DNA of 23,495 bases, taken from positions 1 to 23,495 of the forward strand of contig DATAEK010000418.1 in assembly GCA_036258055.1 (NCBI GenBank), in the 5' to 3' direction. Made by a program: the position numbers and the translations under genes. This document shows, piece by piece, positions 6,703-14,250 of this stretch (positions within the stretch are counted from its first letter, which is position 1; the number at the start of each line of letters is the position of its first letter). Under the pieces are notes generated by a model, which was not told the origin of the DNA, searched no databases, and worked only from the letters and a program-made list of their open reading frames with translations. The DNA is from DATAEK01 sp036258055. GTDB taxonomy: Bacteria > Acidobacteriota > Vicinamibacteria > Vicinamibacterales > 2-12-FULL-66-21.

Positions 6703-9700
6703 TCAGCGCACCTTCATCACGATGAAAGTGAGATCGTCGTACTGCTCCGCGTCACCAATCCAGTTGTTCATCTCGACGGCAATCCGCGCGCTGATCTCGT
6801 CGGCGGGCAGGTGCGCGGTCTGACGGAGCAACGCCTGGAGGCGTTCCTCGCCGAACTCTTCGTTCTCGGGGTTGTGCGCCTCGGGAACGCCGTCGGTGAA
6901 GGCGAGGAGGACATCGCCGGGGAAGAGCTCCACGGTCGCCTCTTCGTACTCCATGTCCGGGAACATACCGACGACGGTTCCGCCGATCGTCAGTTCCTCG
7001 ATCTGGGGCGGCGCGGAGCCGGCGGTCGATTGCCGGCCGGCGCGCAGGAGATACGGCGCATTGTGCCCGGCGTTGACGTAGCGCAGCTGACGGTGCCGCT
7101 CGTCGAGCTGCCCATAGAAGAAGGTGGCGTACTTGCTCCCGGGCGTTGACCGGTAGACGAATTGATTGATGAGCGCGACGAGGCGTGGCGGCGCCACGTC
7201 GCCACCGGACGAGATGATCCGCAGCGACGCCTGCACCACCGACATGATCAAGGCGGCGGCGACGCCCTTGCCCGACACGTCGGCCAGTGCGATGCCGATC
7301 CGGCCGTCACCCAGCTCGACGAAATCGTAGTAGTCGCCACCGATGCGGCGGGCCGGAACGCTGGTCGCGGCGAAATCGGCACATTCGGCGCGCGGCGGGG
7401 CGTCGGGCAGCAGGCGGCGCTGGACGTCCGACGCCAGGGCGATGTCGCGGCGCAGCGTTTCCTGCTCGACGACCCGATCGGTCAGCCGCGCATTTTCGAT
7501 CATCAGCGCGAACTGATCGGCGCACGCGCGCAGCACCTGTTTCTCGTGCGCGCTGAAGCCGGCGCGCTGCGGCCGTTCACCCAGCAGCTGCACGCCCAGG
7601 ATCTCGCGGCGTGTGCGCAGCGGCACGGCCAGGCGGACGCCGGCGGCGGCGAGCGCGCGAATCTCGTCGAGCCGGTCCGGACGGTGCGCCGCGGCCCATT
7701 CGGCGAGGGCGTCCAATTCGTTCGGCGCAAACGGCAGCGGTAGCGGATAGGCGCGCAGCCGTGTGATCAGGAATCCGTCGGCGGCCACGACCGGTGCGGC
7801 CGTTTCGAGCGCGCCGGCGGCGACGAGGCAGCGGTACTCCGGCGTCGAGCCGTCGCGCCGCACGAGCAGCGCGGCCGACTCGACGTGCAGCTCCTCGCAC
7901 ACGCTGGCGAGCACGGCGCGCAGAGCGCCGGTGTACGAGTCGGCGCCGCGCGCGGCGTCGACGAAGGCCGTCAGCACGTCTGCCGCCGAGACGCCCGATC
8001 CGCTGTCGTCCCCGCTGACCGCCTGGCGAATGTCGCGAACGGCGCGGTGCATCCGCTGACGCGCCCACCACCAGACAGATGGTGGCTGCTCGCGGATGGC
8101 GGCCATCGGCGACAGGAGAGTGGTGCGCCACGCCGGCACCGACGCGGCCGCCGCGGCGACGAGCGTGACCACCGCCGTGGACGCCGCGAACGGCAGCCAT
8201 CCGAAGTTGGCGACCTCGAGATACCGGACGAGCAACCAGACGCCCCCGGCGAGCGCGATCGATCCCACCGCGACGCCCGCCAGCGAGAGCTTCAAGCCGC
8301 CGCCGAGGACGAGCGCCACGAGATCGCGGTTGACGGCGCCGAGGGCCATCCGCGTGCCCAGCTCCATGGTGCGCTGGCGGACGAAATACGACAGCACGCC
8401 GTAGACGCCGAGCGTCGCCATCAGCAGCGCCGCCAGGCCGAAGAACGTCATGACCAGTGAGCTGAGACGCTCGAGCTGCAGGGTGTTGAGCACGATGTCG
8501 TGTATCGTCCTCACGTCTTCCATCACCAGTGTCGGATCGGCCTGTCGGACGGTGCGGCGGACGGCGGCGATCAGTTGATCGGCCGGCAGGTCCGAGCGGA
8601 CGACGACGTTCATCGGGTTCACCCCCAGCACGGCGGCCGGCAGATAGATCTCGGGTGCTGATGGCCTGTGGAAGCCGTTGTTGCGCACGTCGCCGACGAC
8701 GCCGACGACTTCGAAGGGGTCGTTGACGGGTGTGCTGTAGCGCGCCGAGGCGCCGATCGGATTGCGTCCGGGCCAATACGCGCGCGCGGCGGCTTCGTTG
8801 ATCACGACAACCCGCTCGCCGTCGGACTCGTTCAGCAGCCGGCCGGCGCGTAGCGGGATCCGCAGCGTCGAAAAGAAGTCCGGTGTGACCCCGACGGGGC
8901 ACGCGCGTTGTGCGAGAGCATCGCGCGGCTGGCCCTCGACATAGATGGGAGTGTCGCCGCAAAAGGGACCGGCGGGCAGCGCGCTCGCGAACGCGCCGCC
9001 CGTCACGCCGGGAGTCTGCCGCAGCGCGTCCATCAACCGCGCCTGCTCGGCACGCCGCCGCTCGGCCAGCGCGTCATTGGATTCGCCGACGCGTCTCGGC
9101 AAGGCGATGTTGAACGCGACGAGGCCGTCGGGGTCGAAGCCCAACGGCACGCTTTCGAGATTGCGTATGTGAACGACGAGAATGGCCGACGTCGTCAGGA
9201 GCGTGAAGGCGAGCGCGATTTCGACGACGACGAACGCCTTCGACAGGCGTTGTGCAGGCGCAGCGGCTGATGCGCGAACGCCTTCGGCGAGCACCGCGTT
9301 CGGCGCCGTGCGCATCGCCTGCCAGAGCGGCGCCAGGCCGGCGAGCACGCCGGTGACGACCGCCGCCGCCACGCTGAAGCCGAGCACCTTCCAGTCGATC
9401 GCGATGTCGTCGACGCGCGCGATGAATCCGGCTGCCGCGTCCAGGATCTGCTGGACGAGGATTAGGCTCAGACCGACGCCGGCGGCGGCGCCGGCGACCG
9501 ACACGAGCGCGCCTTCGGCGAAGTAGCCGAGCGCGAGCTGCCGTCGCGACGCGCCGAGCGCGACGCGGATCGCCGTCTCGCGAGCGCGAACGACGGATCG
9601 CGCCAGCAACAGCGTGGCCACGTTGGCGCAGGCAATGAGCAGCAGGAGGCCGGCGCCACCGAGCAGGATCATCAGCGGGGCTCGGACGGTGGATCCAACC

Positions 9701-10482
9701 AACCCAATCGTCGCCTCGCGCAGGTCGGCCACGCCCGCCGTGTAGAACTGATAGCGTTGCGGATCCTTCGGGGCGACGATCGCGGCGACGCGCCTGGCGT
9801 CCGCCTTCGCCTGTTCCAGCGAGACCCCCGGTTTGCGACGCGCGTACGCGAAGTACGCGCTGCTGCCCCGCCTCGCGTCGCGCGGCGACGGATCGAGCGG
9901 AATCCACACCTCGGTATCGCCGCGTGTTCCCCCCAGGCTCGCGAGTGGAAACTGAAACGTTGGCGGCATGACGCCGGTGATCGTGTAGGGGCGCTCGTCG
10001 AGCGTGATGGCGCGGCCGATGATCTCGCGCTCGCCGCCGAGACGGCGCCATAGCGACGTCGAGATGACGGCGCTCGTGTCATCGACGAACCACTGGCCGA
10101 GGCGCGGTGGACCGAGCTGCCGCGCGAGTGCCGGCGTCACCGCCGCGCCGGGGACGAATTGCGGCTCGCCAGGGGCCGTCATGCGGTATCGGCCGGCGCG
10201 GAACCAGCCGAACGCGTCAAAGCTCGTGGTCTGCTGCTCGTAGTCCTGCAGCTCGGGCACCGACATCGCCATCGTCGGGCCCGGGTTGTTCGTGTTCACA
10301 CCGTACAGCGACACGAAGCGCTCGCCGTGCGGGTAGGGCAGCGGCCGCAGCAGCACGCCGTTGATGACGGTGAAGATCGCCGTCGCCGAGCCAATCCCGA
10401 CGGCAAACGCGACCACGGCGAGCAGCGCGACGCCCGGCGCCGTTTTCCAGGAGGCCCAGGCTTGGGAGAAGGCCGATAGCAC
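6703..10482 (-). CDS. ADOP-type permease fused to GAF and SpoIIE/PP2C phosphatase domains
   Basis: The 1259-residue protein joins two systems in one frame. Residues 1-800 are a duplicated MacB/FtsX permease of the acidobacterial orphan-permease (ADOP) type: helix 1 at about 19-41, a periplasmic MacB-like domain (about 45-265), helices near 269-295, 322-345 and 366-385, the second copy from about 415-437, a second periplasmic domain (about 445-670), and helices near 674-697, 730-752 and 762-785. 'RETAIRVALGASRRQ' (301-315) and 'MELGTRMALGAVNRD' (706-720) mark the two repeats. After a linker comes a GAF-like domain (about 835-1000), a short coiled coil, then a PP2C/SpoIIE phosphatase (1030-1259) with GGDYYDF (1049-1054), ADVSGKG (1067-1073), AGHN (1138-1141), FTDG (1195-1198) and DDLT (1249-1252), so the metal-binding aspartates D1050, D1068, D1197 and D1250 are kept. 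No ABC ATPase is encoded nearby. The phosphatase should be cytoplasmic, tethered to the membrane by the permease. Confidence 0.92.
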   Translation of the reverse strand: MLSAFSQAWASWKTAPGVALLAVVAFAVGIGSATAIFTVINGVLLRPLPYPHGERFVSLYGVNTNNPGPTMAMSVPELQDYEQQTTSFDAFGWFRAGRYRMTAPGEPQFVPGAAVTPALARQLGPPRLGQWFVDDTSAVISTSLWRRLGGEREIIGRAITLDERPYTITGVMPPTFQFPLASLGGTRGDTEVWIPLDPSPRDARRGSSAYFAYARRKPGVSLEQAKADARRVAAIVAPKDPQRYQFYTAGVADLREATIGLVGSTVRAPLMILLGGAGLLLLIACANVATLLLARSVVRARETAIRVALGASRRQLALGYFAEGALVSVAGAAAGVGLSLILVQQILDAAAGFIARVDDIAIDWKVLGFSVAAAVVTGVLAGLAPLWQAMRTAPNAVLAEGVRASAAAPAQRLSKAFVVVEIALAFTLLTTSAILVVHIRNLESVPLGFDPDGLVAFNIALPRRVGESNDALAERRRAEQARLMDALRQTPGVTGGAFASALPAGPFCGDTPIYVEGQPRDALAQRACPVGVTPDFFSTLRIPLRAGRLLNESDGERVVVINEAAARAYWPGRNPIGASARYSTPVNDPFEVVGVVGDVRNNGFHRPSAPEIYLPAAVLGVNPMNVVVRSDLPADQLIAAVRRTVRQADPTLVMEDVRTIHDIVLNTLQLERLSSLVMTFFGLAALLMATLGVYGVLSYFVRQRTMELGTRMALGAVNRDLVALVLGGGLKLSLAGVAVGSIALAGGVWLLVRYLEVANFGWLPFAASTAVVTLVAAAAASVPAWRTTLLSPMAAIREQPPSVWWWARQRMHRAVRDIRQAVSGDDSGSGVSAADVLTAFVDAARGADSYTGALRAVLASVCEELHVESAALLVRRDGSTPEYRCLVAAGALETAAPVVAADGFLITRLRAYPLPLPFAPNELDALAEWAAAHRPDRLDEIRALAAAGVRLAVPLRTRREILGVQLLGERPQRAGFSAHEKQVLRACADQFALMIENARLTDRVVEQETLRRDIALASDVQRRLLPDAPPRAECADFAATSVPARRIGGDYYDFVELGDGRIGIALADVSGKGVAAALIMSVVQASLRIISSGGDVAPPRLVALINQFVYRSTPGSKYATFFYGQLDERHRQLRYVNAGHNAPYLLRAGRQSTAGSAPPQIEELTIGGTVVGMFPDMEYEEATVELFPGDVLLAFTDGVPEAHNPENEEFGEERLQALLRQTAHLPADEISARIAVEMNNWIGDAEQYDDLTFIVMKVR

Positions 10483-10628
10483 GTCGCCGTGACTTTAGCG
10501 CCAAGTCCCACCGCGCTCCAATACCGCACCCGCAGACCTCAGATCTTCGGCGGTTACCCCATTTGTTAGCCAGTGAGATACCGCGGACTATCAATGACGT
10601 CGGAATCGATACTTTTTGTTTGAAAAAC

Positions 10629-10678
10629 TGGAGCCGGCAGTCGCACTTAAACCGACGACCTGCTGATTACGACTCAAT
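10629..10678 (-). pseudogene. Degenerate 3' half of tRNA-Thr(CGT)
   Basis: Read on the minus strand, 10678-10629 contains an anticodon arm with loop GTCGTAA (anticodon CGT at 10671-10669), variable loop AGGTC, a T arm GTCGG-TTTAAGT-GCGAC, and acceptor 3' strand TGCCGGC followed by T and CCA, as in bacterial tRNA-Thr. The T stem has one mismatch and the T loop is TTTAAGT instead of TTCRANT. Upstream there is no D arm or 5' acceptor strand. Only the 3' half is present. Such fragments are typical traces of tRNA-targeted integration, although no integrase is seen here. Confidence 0.6.
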
Positions 10679-10697
10679 TTGTCGTGGAGCTCGGGAA

Positions 10698-11390
10698 TTA
10701 TCGAAAGGGAATTACAACCCTGATCGTCGTGCCGCGTTCGCGCGCGCTCTCGACCTCGAACGTGCCGTTCAGTTGACTGGCGCGTTCCCGCATCATGACC
10801 AACCCCAAACCCCCTCCGCCGGCCAGTCGGGTTCGGTCGAAGCCGCGGCCATCGTCCATCACGGCGAGCGAGACGACGCTGTCTGATCGGTTCAGGCGAA
10901 CGACAATCCGCTTCGCGGCCGCGTGCTTCGCCGCGTTTCCGAGCGCTTCCTGAACGATGCGGAAGAGCGCGAGCGCCGTGCCGCGCGACAGCTCACCCAC
11001 GCGCTCATCGGCCTCGCACGCGACTGGAATGCCACTCGCCATACTGAACTGCTCGCAGTAGGCGTGGACGGCTTTGGGTAAACCCGCGTCCTGCAGCAGC
11101 GGCGGGTGCAGGTCGTGAGACAACTGACGGATCTCGGTGCCTGCCTGAATCAATATCTGCTGCACCCTGTCGATCGTCGCCTTCGCGTCCGAGCTGTCGG
11201 AGATCCCACGCTTCGCGGTGCCCAACATCAGGGTGGCCGCCGACATGTTTTGCTGGATACCGTCGTGCAGCTCGCCCGCAATCCGGATCCGCTCCTGCTC
11301 CTGCGGTGACAGGAAGTTATCTGAATACCAGTCGTAATTCAAATATAAAGTGGTATCTATCAGAAGCTCACGCGGCCGGAAGGCGGGCAA
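10698..11390 (-). CDS. NarL-type sensor histidine kinase (HisKA_3 + HATPase)
   Basis: The kinase core is complete: H box ERIRIAGELHDGIQQNMSAA with the phospho-acceptor His in 'ELHDG', then QLSHDLHPPLLQDAGL typical of HisKA_3, N box RIVQEALGNAAKHA, G1 box DDGRGFD and G2 box GGGGLGL. It belongs to the NarX/DegS-like class that partners LuxR-type response regulators; none lies next to it. No membrane helix or sensor domain is visible. The start is uncertain: the frame opens to a GTG at 11561, which would overlap the divergent phosphatase by about 100 bases on the opposite strand. I chose a TTG at 11390 that avoids this; a TTG at 11342 is another option, and there is no ATG before the H box. It may be a gene that lost its sensory N-terminus. 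It lies 215 bases upstream of the permease-phosphatase gene on the same strand. Confidence 0.8.
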   Translation of the reverse strand: MPAFRPRELLIDTTLYLNYDWYSDNFLSPQEQERIRIAGELHDGIQQNMSAATLMLGTAKRGISDSSDAKATIDRVQQILIQAGTEIRQLSHDLHPPLLQDAGLPKAVHAYCEQFSMASGIPVACEADERVGELSRGTALALFRIVQEALGNAAKHAAAKRIVVRLNRSDSVVSLAVMDDGRGFDRTRLAGGGGLGLVMMRERASQLNGTFEVESARERGTTIRVVIPFR

Positions 11391-11457
11391 TCGATCCAGC
11401 GCTTGATGTCCGCGATGCTGTGGATATCGATCCAGTGCAGCAGTAAGCTGGCGATTG

Positions 11458-12237
11458 ATGTCAATCCCACACCGTTTGAAGTGCGCCGAGACATGGGCCA
11501 GTAACCAGGAGACCTCGAGCGTCGCAGACCTGCCGGGCTTGAGGGTCTGGGTCCACTCCACCCCGTTCGGGCCGGGTGAGGCCGGGGGCGACGTGCACTA
11601 CGTCTCCGTCTGTCCCAGCTGCATCGTCTCTCGCATCGCCCTTGCTGATGTGAGTGGCCACGGACGCGCCGTCGCGTCGCTGAGCGCCAAGCTTCGGGAA
11701 TTGATGCAGAAGTATCTCACGGCCCTCGAGCAGGCAAGTCTCATGCGGGATCTCAATGAGGCGGTCATCGTGGAACTCGATGGGGTCCACTACGCAACGA
11801 TGGTGGCCGTCGGTTTCCACGGCCGCAGGGGTCTCCTCGTGATGACGAATGCCGGCCACCCTCCGGCGTTCTGGTATCGGGCACATCGTGACGAATGGGC
11901 CTGGTTCGAACCGCAACGTACAGAGGAGGGCTTGGGCCTGAGGGGCACACCACTCGGACTGCTGCCGAACGTCTCCTACGACCGGATGATCGTCAAACCT
12001 GACCCCGGCGATCTCATTGTGCTGTATTCCGACGGTGTCTCCGAAGCCACCAACCCTGCCGGCAAAGAGCTGGGTCGCGACGATCTCTTGTCGCTGGCCA
12101 GAGCGCTGAACCCAGTTTCCGCGGAAGCGTTCGGCATGCAGCTCGTCGAGGCCGTCGGCGAATTTCGTGGAGGAAGCGTGTCAGAGGACGATGAGACCAT
12201 CATCGTGTTGCAACGGCTTCCCGATCAATTGGGCTGA
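11458..12237 (+). CDS. SpoIIE/PP2C-family serine phosphatase
   Basis: The 259-residue protein is a stand-alone PP2C-type phosphatase. It keeps the metal-binding motifs in order: AGGDVHYVSV with D45, ADVSGHG with D64, TNAGHPP at 130-136, YSDGVSEA with D192, and EDDETIIV at 243-250. Such enzymes remove phosphate from serine or threonine, typically on anti-sigma-factor antagonists in partner-switching pathways. It has no GAF, PAS or membrane segment, so it is probably cytoplasmic and controlled by partners. The ATG at 11458 is chosen; a TTG one codon earlier is also open. It is divergent from the histidine kinase, and the phosphatase domain of the fusion protein on the other side is a distant relative. 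The overlap between the kinase frame and this start makes the kinase end, not this one, the doubtful side. Confidence 0.85.
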   Translation: MSIPHRLKCAETWASNQETSSVADLPGLRVWVHSTPFGPGEAGGDVHYVSVCPSCIVSRIALADVSGHGRAVASLSAKLRELMQKYLTALEQASLMRDLNEAVIVELDGVHYATMVAVGFHGRRGLLVMTNAGHPPAFWYRAHRDEWAWFEPQRTEEGLGLRGTPLGLLPNVSYDRMIVKPDPGDLIVLYSDGVSEATNPAGKELGRDDLLSLARALNPVSAEAFGMQLVEAVGEFRGGSVSEDDETIIVLQRLPDQLG

Positions 12238-12369
12238 TTGATGAGCGCGCGCGCGAGTGCTGCAACACCTGCGCTGTTTTGTCTCTCTTTGCTGCACCGA
12301 AAAGGCAAGAAAAGGGCAACGTCCTCGGCGCGGTCGGTCTCATCTTGCCGGGTGCTTCCGCGCATCAAA

Positions 12370-12705
12370 TCAGTCGCGCGCGCTCCGGATGACCGGCCAG
12401 TGCGACTGGAGCCAGGAGACAAGACCGAGCACAGGCTCCGTCAAGCCTCTGCCGAGCGGCGTGAGCTCGTACTCAACGCGTGGCGGCACCTCTGCGTAGA
12501 CGTGGCGCGTGAGCATGCCGTCACGCTCAAGGTTGCGCACGGTGGCAGTGAGCATCCGCTGCGATATCCCCGGAATGCTGCGCTTCAGATCCGAGAACCG
12601 CCCTCGAAACGCAGGCCTGCCTTTGAGAATGAAGATCACCAGCAGGCTCCACTTGTCTCCGATGCGGCTCAGCATGTCTCGAAAGTCGCAGTCGTGAGAT
12701 CTCAA
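12370..12705 (-). CDS. HxlR-family transcriptional regulator
   Basis: The 111-residue product matches HxlR winged-helix regulators almost end to end: CDFRDMLSRIGDKWSLLVIFIL, the recognition region FSDLKRSIPGISQRMLTATVRNLERDGML, the wing with PRVEYELTPLG, and a C-terminal helix with SWLQSHW. Such proteins bind DNA as dimers and often respond to redox or reactive small molecules; the lone cysteine near the N-terminus is at the position usual for redox-sensing members. The only start available is a TTG at 12705, because the frame is closed by TAG just upstream, and no ribosome binding site is seen. Its first codons overlap the 5' end of the broken LysR gene on the other strand, so the promoter and perhaps a few N-terminal residues may have been lost in a rearrangement. 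Confidence 0.82.
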   Translation of the reverse strand: MRSHDCDFRDMLSRIGDKWSLLVIFILKGRPAFRGRFSDLKRSIPGISQRMLTATVRNLERDGMLTRHVYAEVPPRVEYELTPLGRGLTEPVLGLVSWLQSHWPVIRSARD

Positions 12706-13384
12706 CGATATCTACTTCTTTGCCTCGGTCGTCCAATACGGCGGGTTTTCTGCGGCGGCGCGCAAAATCGGCGTCGAGAAAACTCGCCTGAGCCGGCGCA
12801 TCGCTGCCTTGGAGAAGCGGCTCGGTGTCCGTTTACTCCAGCGCACCACTCGGGCCCTGGCGCTGACCGAAGCCGGACAGCGCTTCTTTGAACGATGCGT
12901 CGCGACAGTCGAAGGAGCACAAGCGGCCTATGACAGTGTGGCGGAATTGCGCCGGGAACCTGCGGGACTCGTTCGCTTGAGCAGCCCCGTCCTGCTGACG
13001 CAAAGGTGCCTGGCTCATGCACTCCCCCGCTACATGACGGTACGTCCAAAGGTTTCTGTCTTCGTCGAGCCTACAGACCGGACCGTGAATGTGATTGAGG
13101 AACGGTTTGATATCGCGATTCGGGCGAAGCCCGAGATAGAGGACGTCGCCGGGCTAGTGGCGAAGACTCTCGGTACTTCCCAACGCGTGCTGGTCGTCAG
13201 TCCCGCCTTTCTTGACCACTATGGGCGTCCGGAAAGTCCAGCCGACCTGCCGAAGTTCAACACGGTCGCCAGCACCGACGACATATTCGACGGCGGGGCG
13301 CGATGGAACTTAACAAATCTTGGGACTCGGACGCAGCATACTAAACACGTCGTAACTTGGCGCCCTGTCGACGGGAGTCATTAA
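12698..13384 (+). pseudogene. LysR-family regulator without start codon or C-terminus
   Basis: From 12698 the frame reads DLNDIYFFASVVQYGGFSAA and continues as a clear LysR winged helix (ARKIGVEKTRLSRRIAALE, GVRLLQRTTRALALTEAG). The codon before the first Asp is TGA, where LysR genes have ATG; the bases 'gtg a gat ctc' suggest an inserted A after an original GTG. The first usable in-frame start, a TTG at 12809, would remove the DNA-binding helix. The ligand-binding half begins normally (PAGLVRLSSPVLLTQ) but ends after about 228 residues instead of 300, at DGSH, where the stop overlaps that of the convergent aldo/keto reductase. Both ends are thus damaged, and I regard it as a pseudogene. An ORF finder would report only 12809-13384. 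Confidence 0.75.
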
Positions 13385-14247
13385 CTGGCAGCCAGATTTG
13401 TTACGCCGTCTAACCGTTTGAGCGCTTCGACAGGCAGATCGAGCTCGGCCGCCGCGAGGTTCTCTCGAAGATGCGCCACCGACGACGTGCCGGGGATGAG
13501 AAGGATGTTTGGCGCACGGCGAAGCAGCCACGCGAGCGCCACTTGCATTGGCGTAGCACCAAGACCCTGCGCCACATCGGATAACGTGGATGACTGAAGC
13601 GGTGTGAATCCGCCGAGCGGAAAGAACGGCACGTAAGCGATTCGATCGCCCGCCAGACTGTCGATCAACGCATCGTCAATTCGATGGGCGACGTTGTAAT
13701 GGTTCTGCACGCACCCGATCTCGCAGATCCGCCGTCCTTCGGCGATTTGCGCAGGGGTCACGCTGCTCAGCCCGATGTGTCGCACGAGTCCCTGCCGCTG
13801 GAGGTCGGCGAGCGCGGTCAGCGGCAGTTCTATCGACGCCTCTATGCCGAGCATGTTGCGAAGGTTGACCACATCGAGTACGTCGAGGGACAGATTACGC
13901 AGGTTGTCGTGCACCGCTTGCCTCAACTCGGCGGGCGACGACGCAGGGATCCAGGACGCATCCTCTCCGCGTCTGGCGCCGATTTTCGTGACGATGACGA
14001 GATCGTCGGGGTACGGATGCAGCGCCTCACGGATCAATTGGTTGGTGATGTGCGGGCCGTAGTAATCGCTGGTGTCGATGTGGTTCACACCGGACGAGAC
14101 GGCCTCCCGCAGTACCGCCAATGCCGTCTGGCGATCCCTGGGCGGCCCGAATACGCCGGGGCCGGACAGCTGCATCGCACCGTAGCCAAGGCGCCTCACG
14201 AGCAGGTCGCCGAGGCGGAATGTGCCGGAGCGCTCAACCCTGGACAT
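13381..14247 (-). CDS. Aldo/keto reductase
   Basis: The 288-residue protein is a typical AKR TIM barrel of the YdbC-like group: LGYGAMQLSGPGVFGPP near the N-terminus, HIDTSDYYGP at 57-65 carrying catalytic D58 and Y63, IVTKIG with K88, and the NADPH-binding VALAWLLRR...LIPGTSS at the C-terminus. The fourth catalytic position, usually His in 'LxxVQLH', is Asn in VVNLRN, a substitution known in the YdbC-like branch, which I recall but cannot check. It would reduce aldehydes or ketones with NADPH in the cytoplasm. It begins four bases after the stop of the SDR gene, so the two form an operon and may act on the same compound. The stop overlaps the end of the LysR remnant on the other strand. Confidence 0.9.
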   Translation of the reverse strand: MSRVERSGTFRLGDLLVRRLGYGAMQLSGPGVFGPPRDRQTALAVLREAVSSGVNHIDTSDYYGPHITNQLIREALHPYPDDLVIVTKIGARRGEDASWIPASSPAELRQAVHDNLRNLSLDVLDVVNLRNMLGIEASIELPLTALADLQRQGLVRHIGLSSVTPAQIAEGRRICEIGCVQNHYNVAHRIDDALIDSLAGDRIAYVPFFPLGGFTPLQSSTLSDVAQGLGATPMQVALAWLLRRAPNILLIPGTSSVAHLRENLAAAELDLPVEALKRLDGVTNLAAS

Positions 14248-14250
14248 GGG

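Noticed and set aside
7577..8962. Minus-strand frame of 461 codons inside the permease fusion
   Set aside because: Overlaps the fusion gene in another frame on the same strand and is almost only Arg, Ala, Gly and Pro.
6703..10482. The permease as a MacAB-type efflux pump
   Set aside because: No ABC ATPase domain, membrane-fusion protein or outer-membrane channel gene is in the window; the sequence fits an orphan permease.
10600..10700. A complete tRNA gene
   Set aside because: Only the anticodon arm, T arm and acceptor 3' strand are present; no D arm or 5' acceptor strand precedes them.
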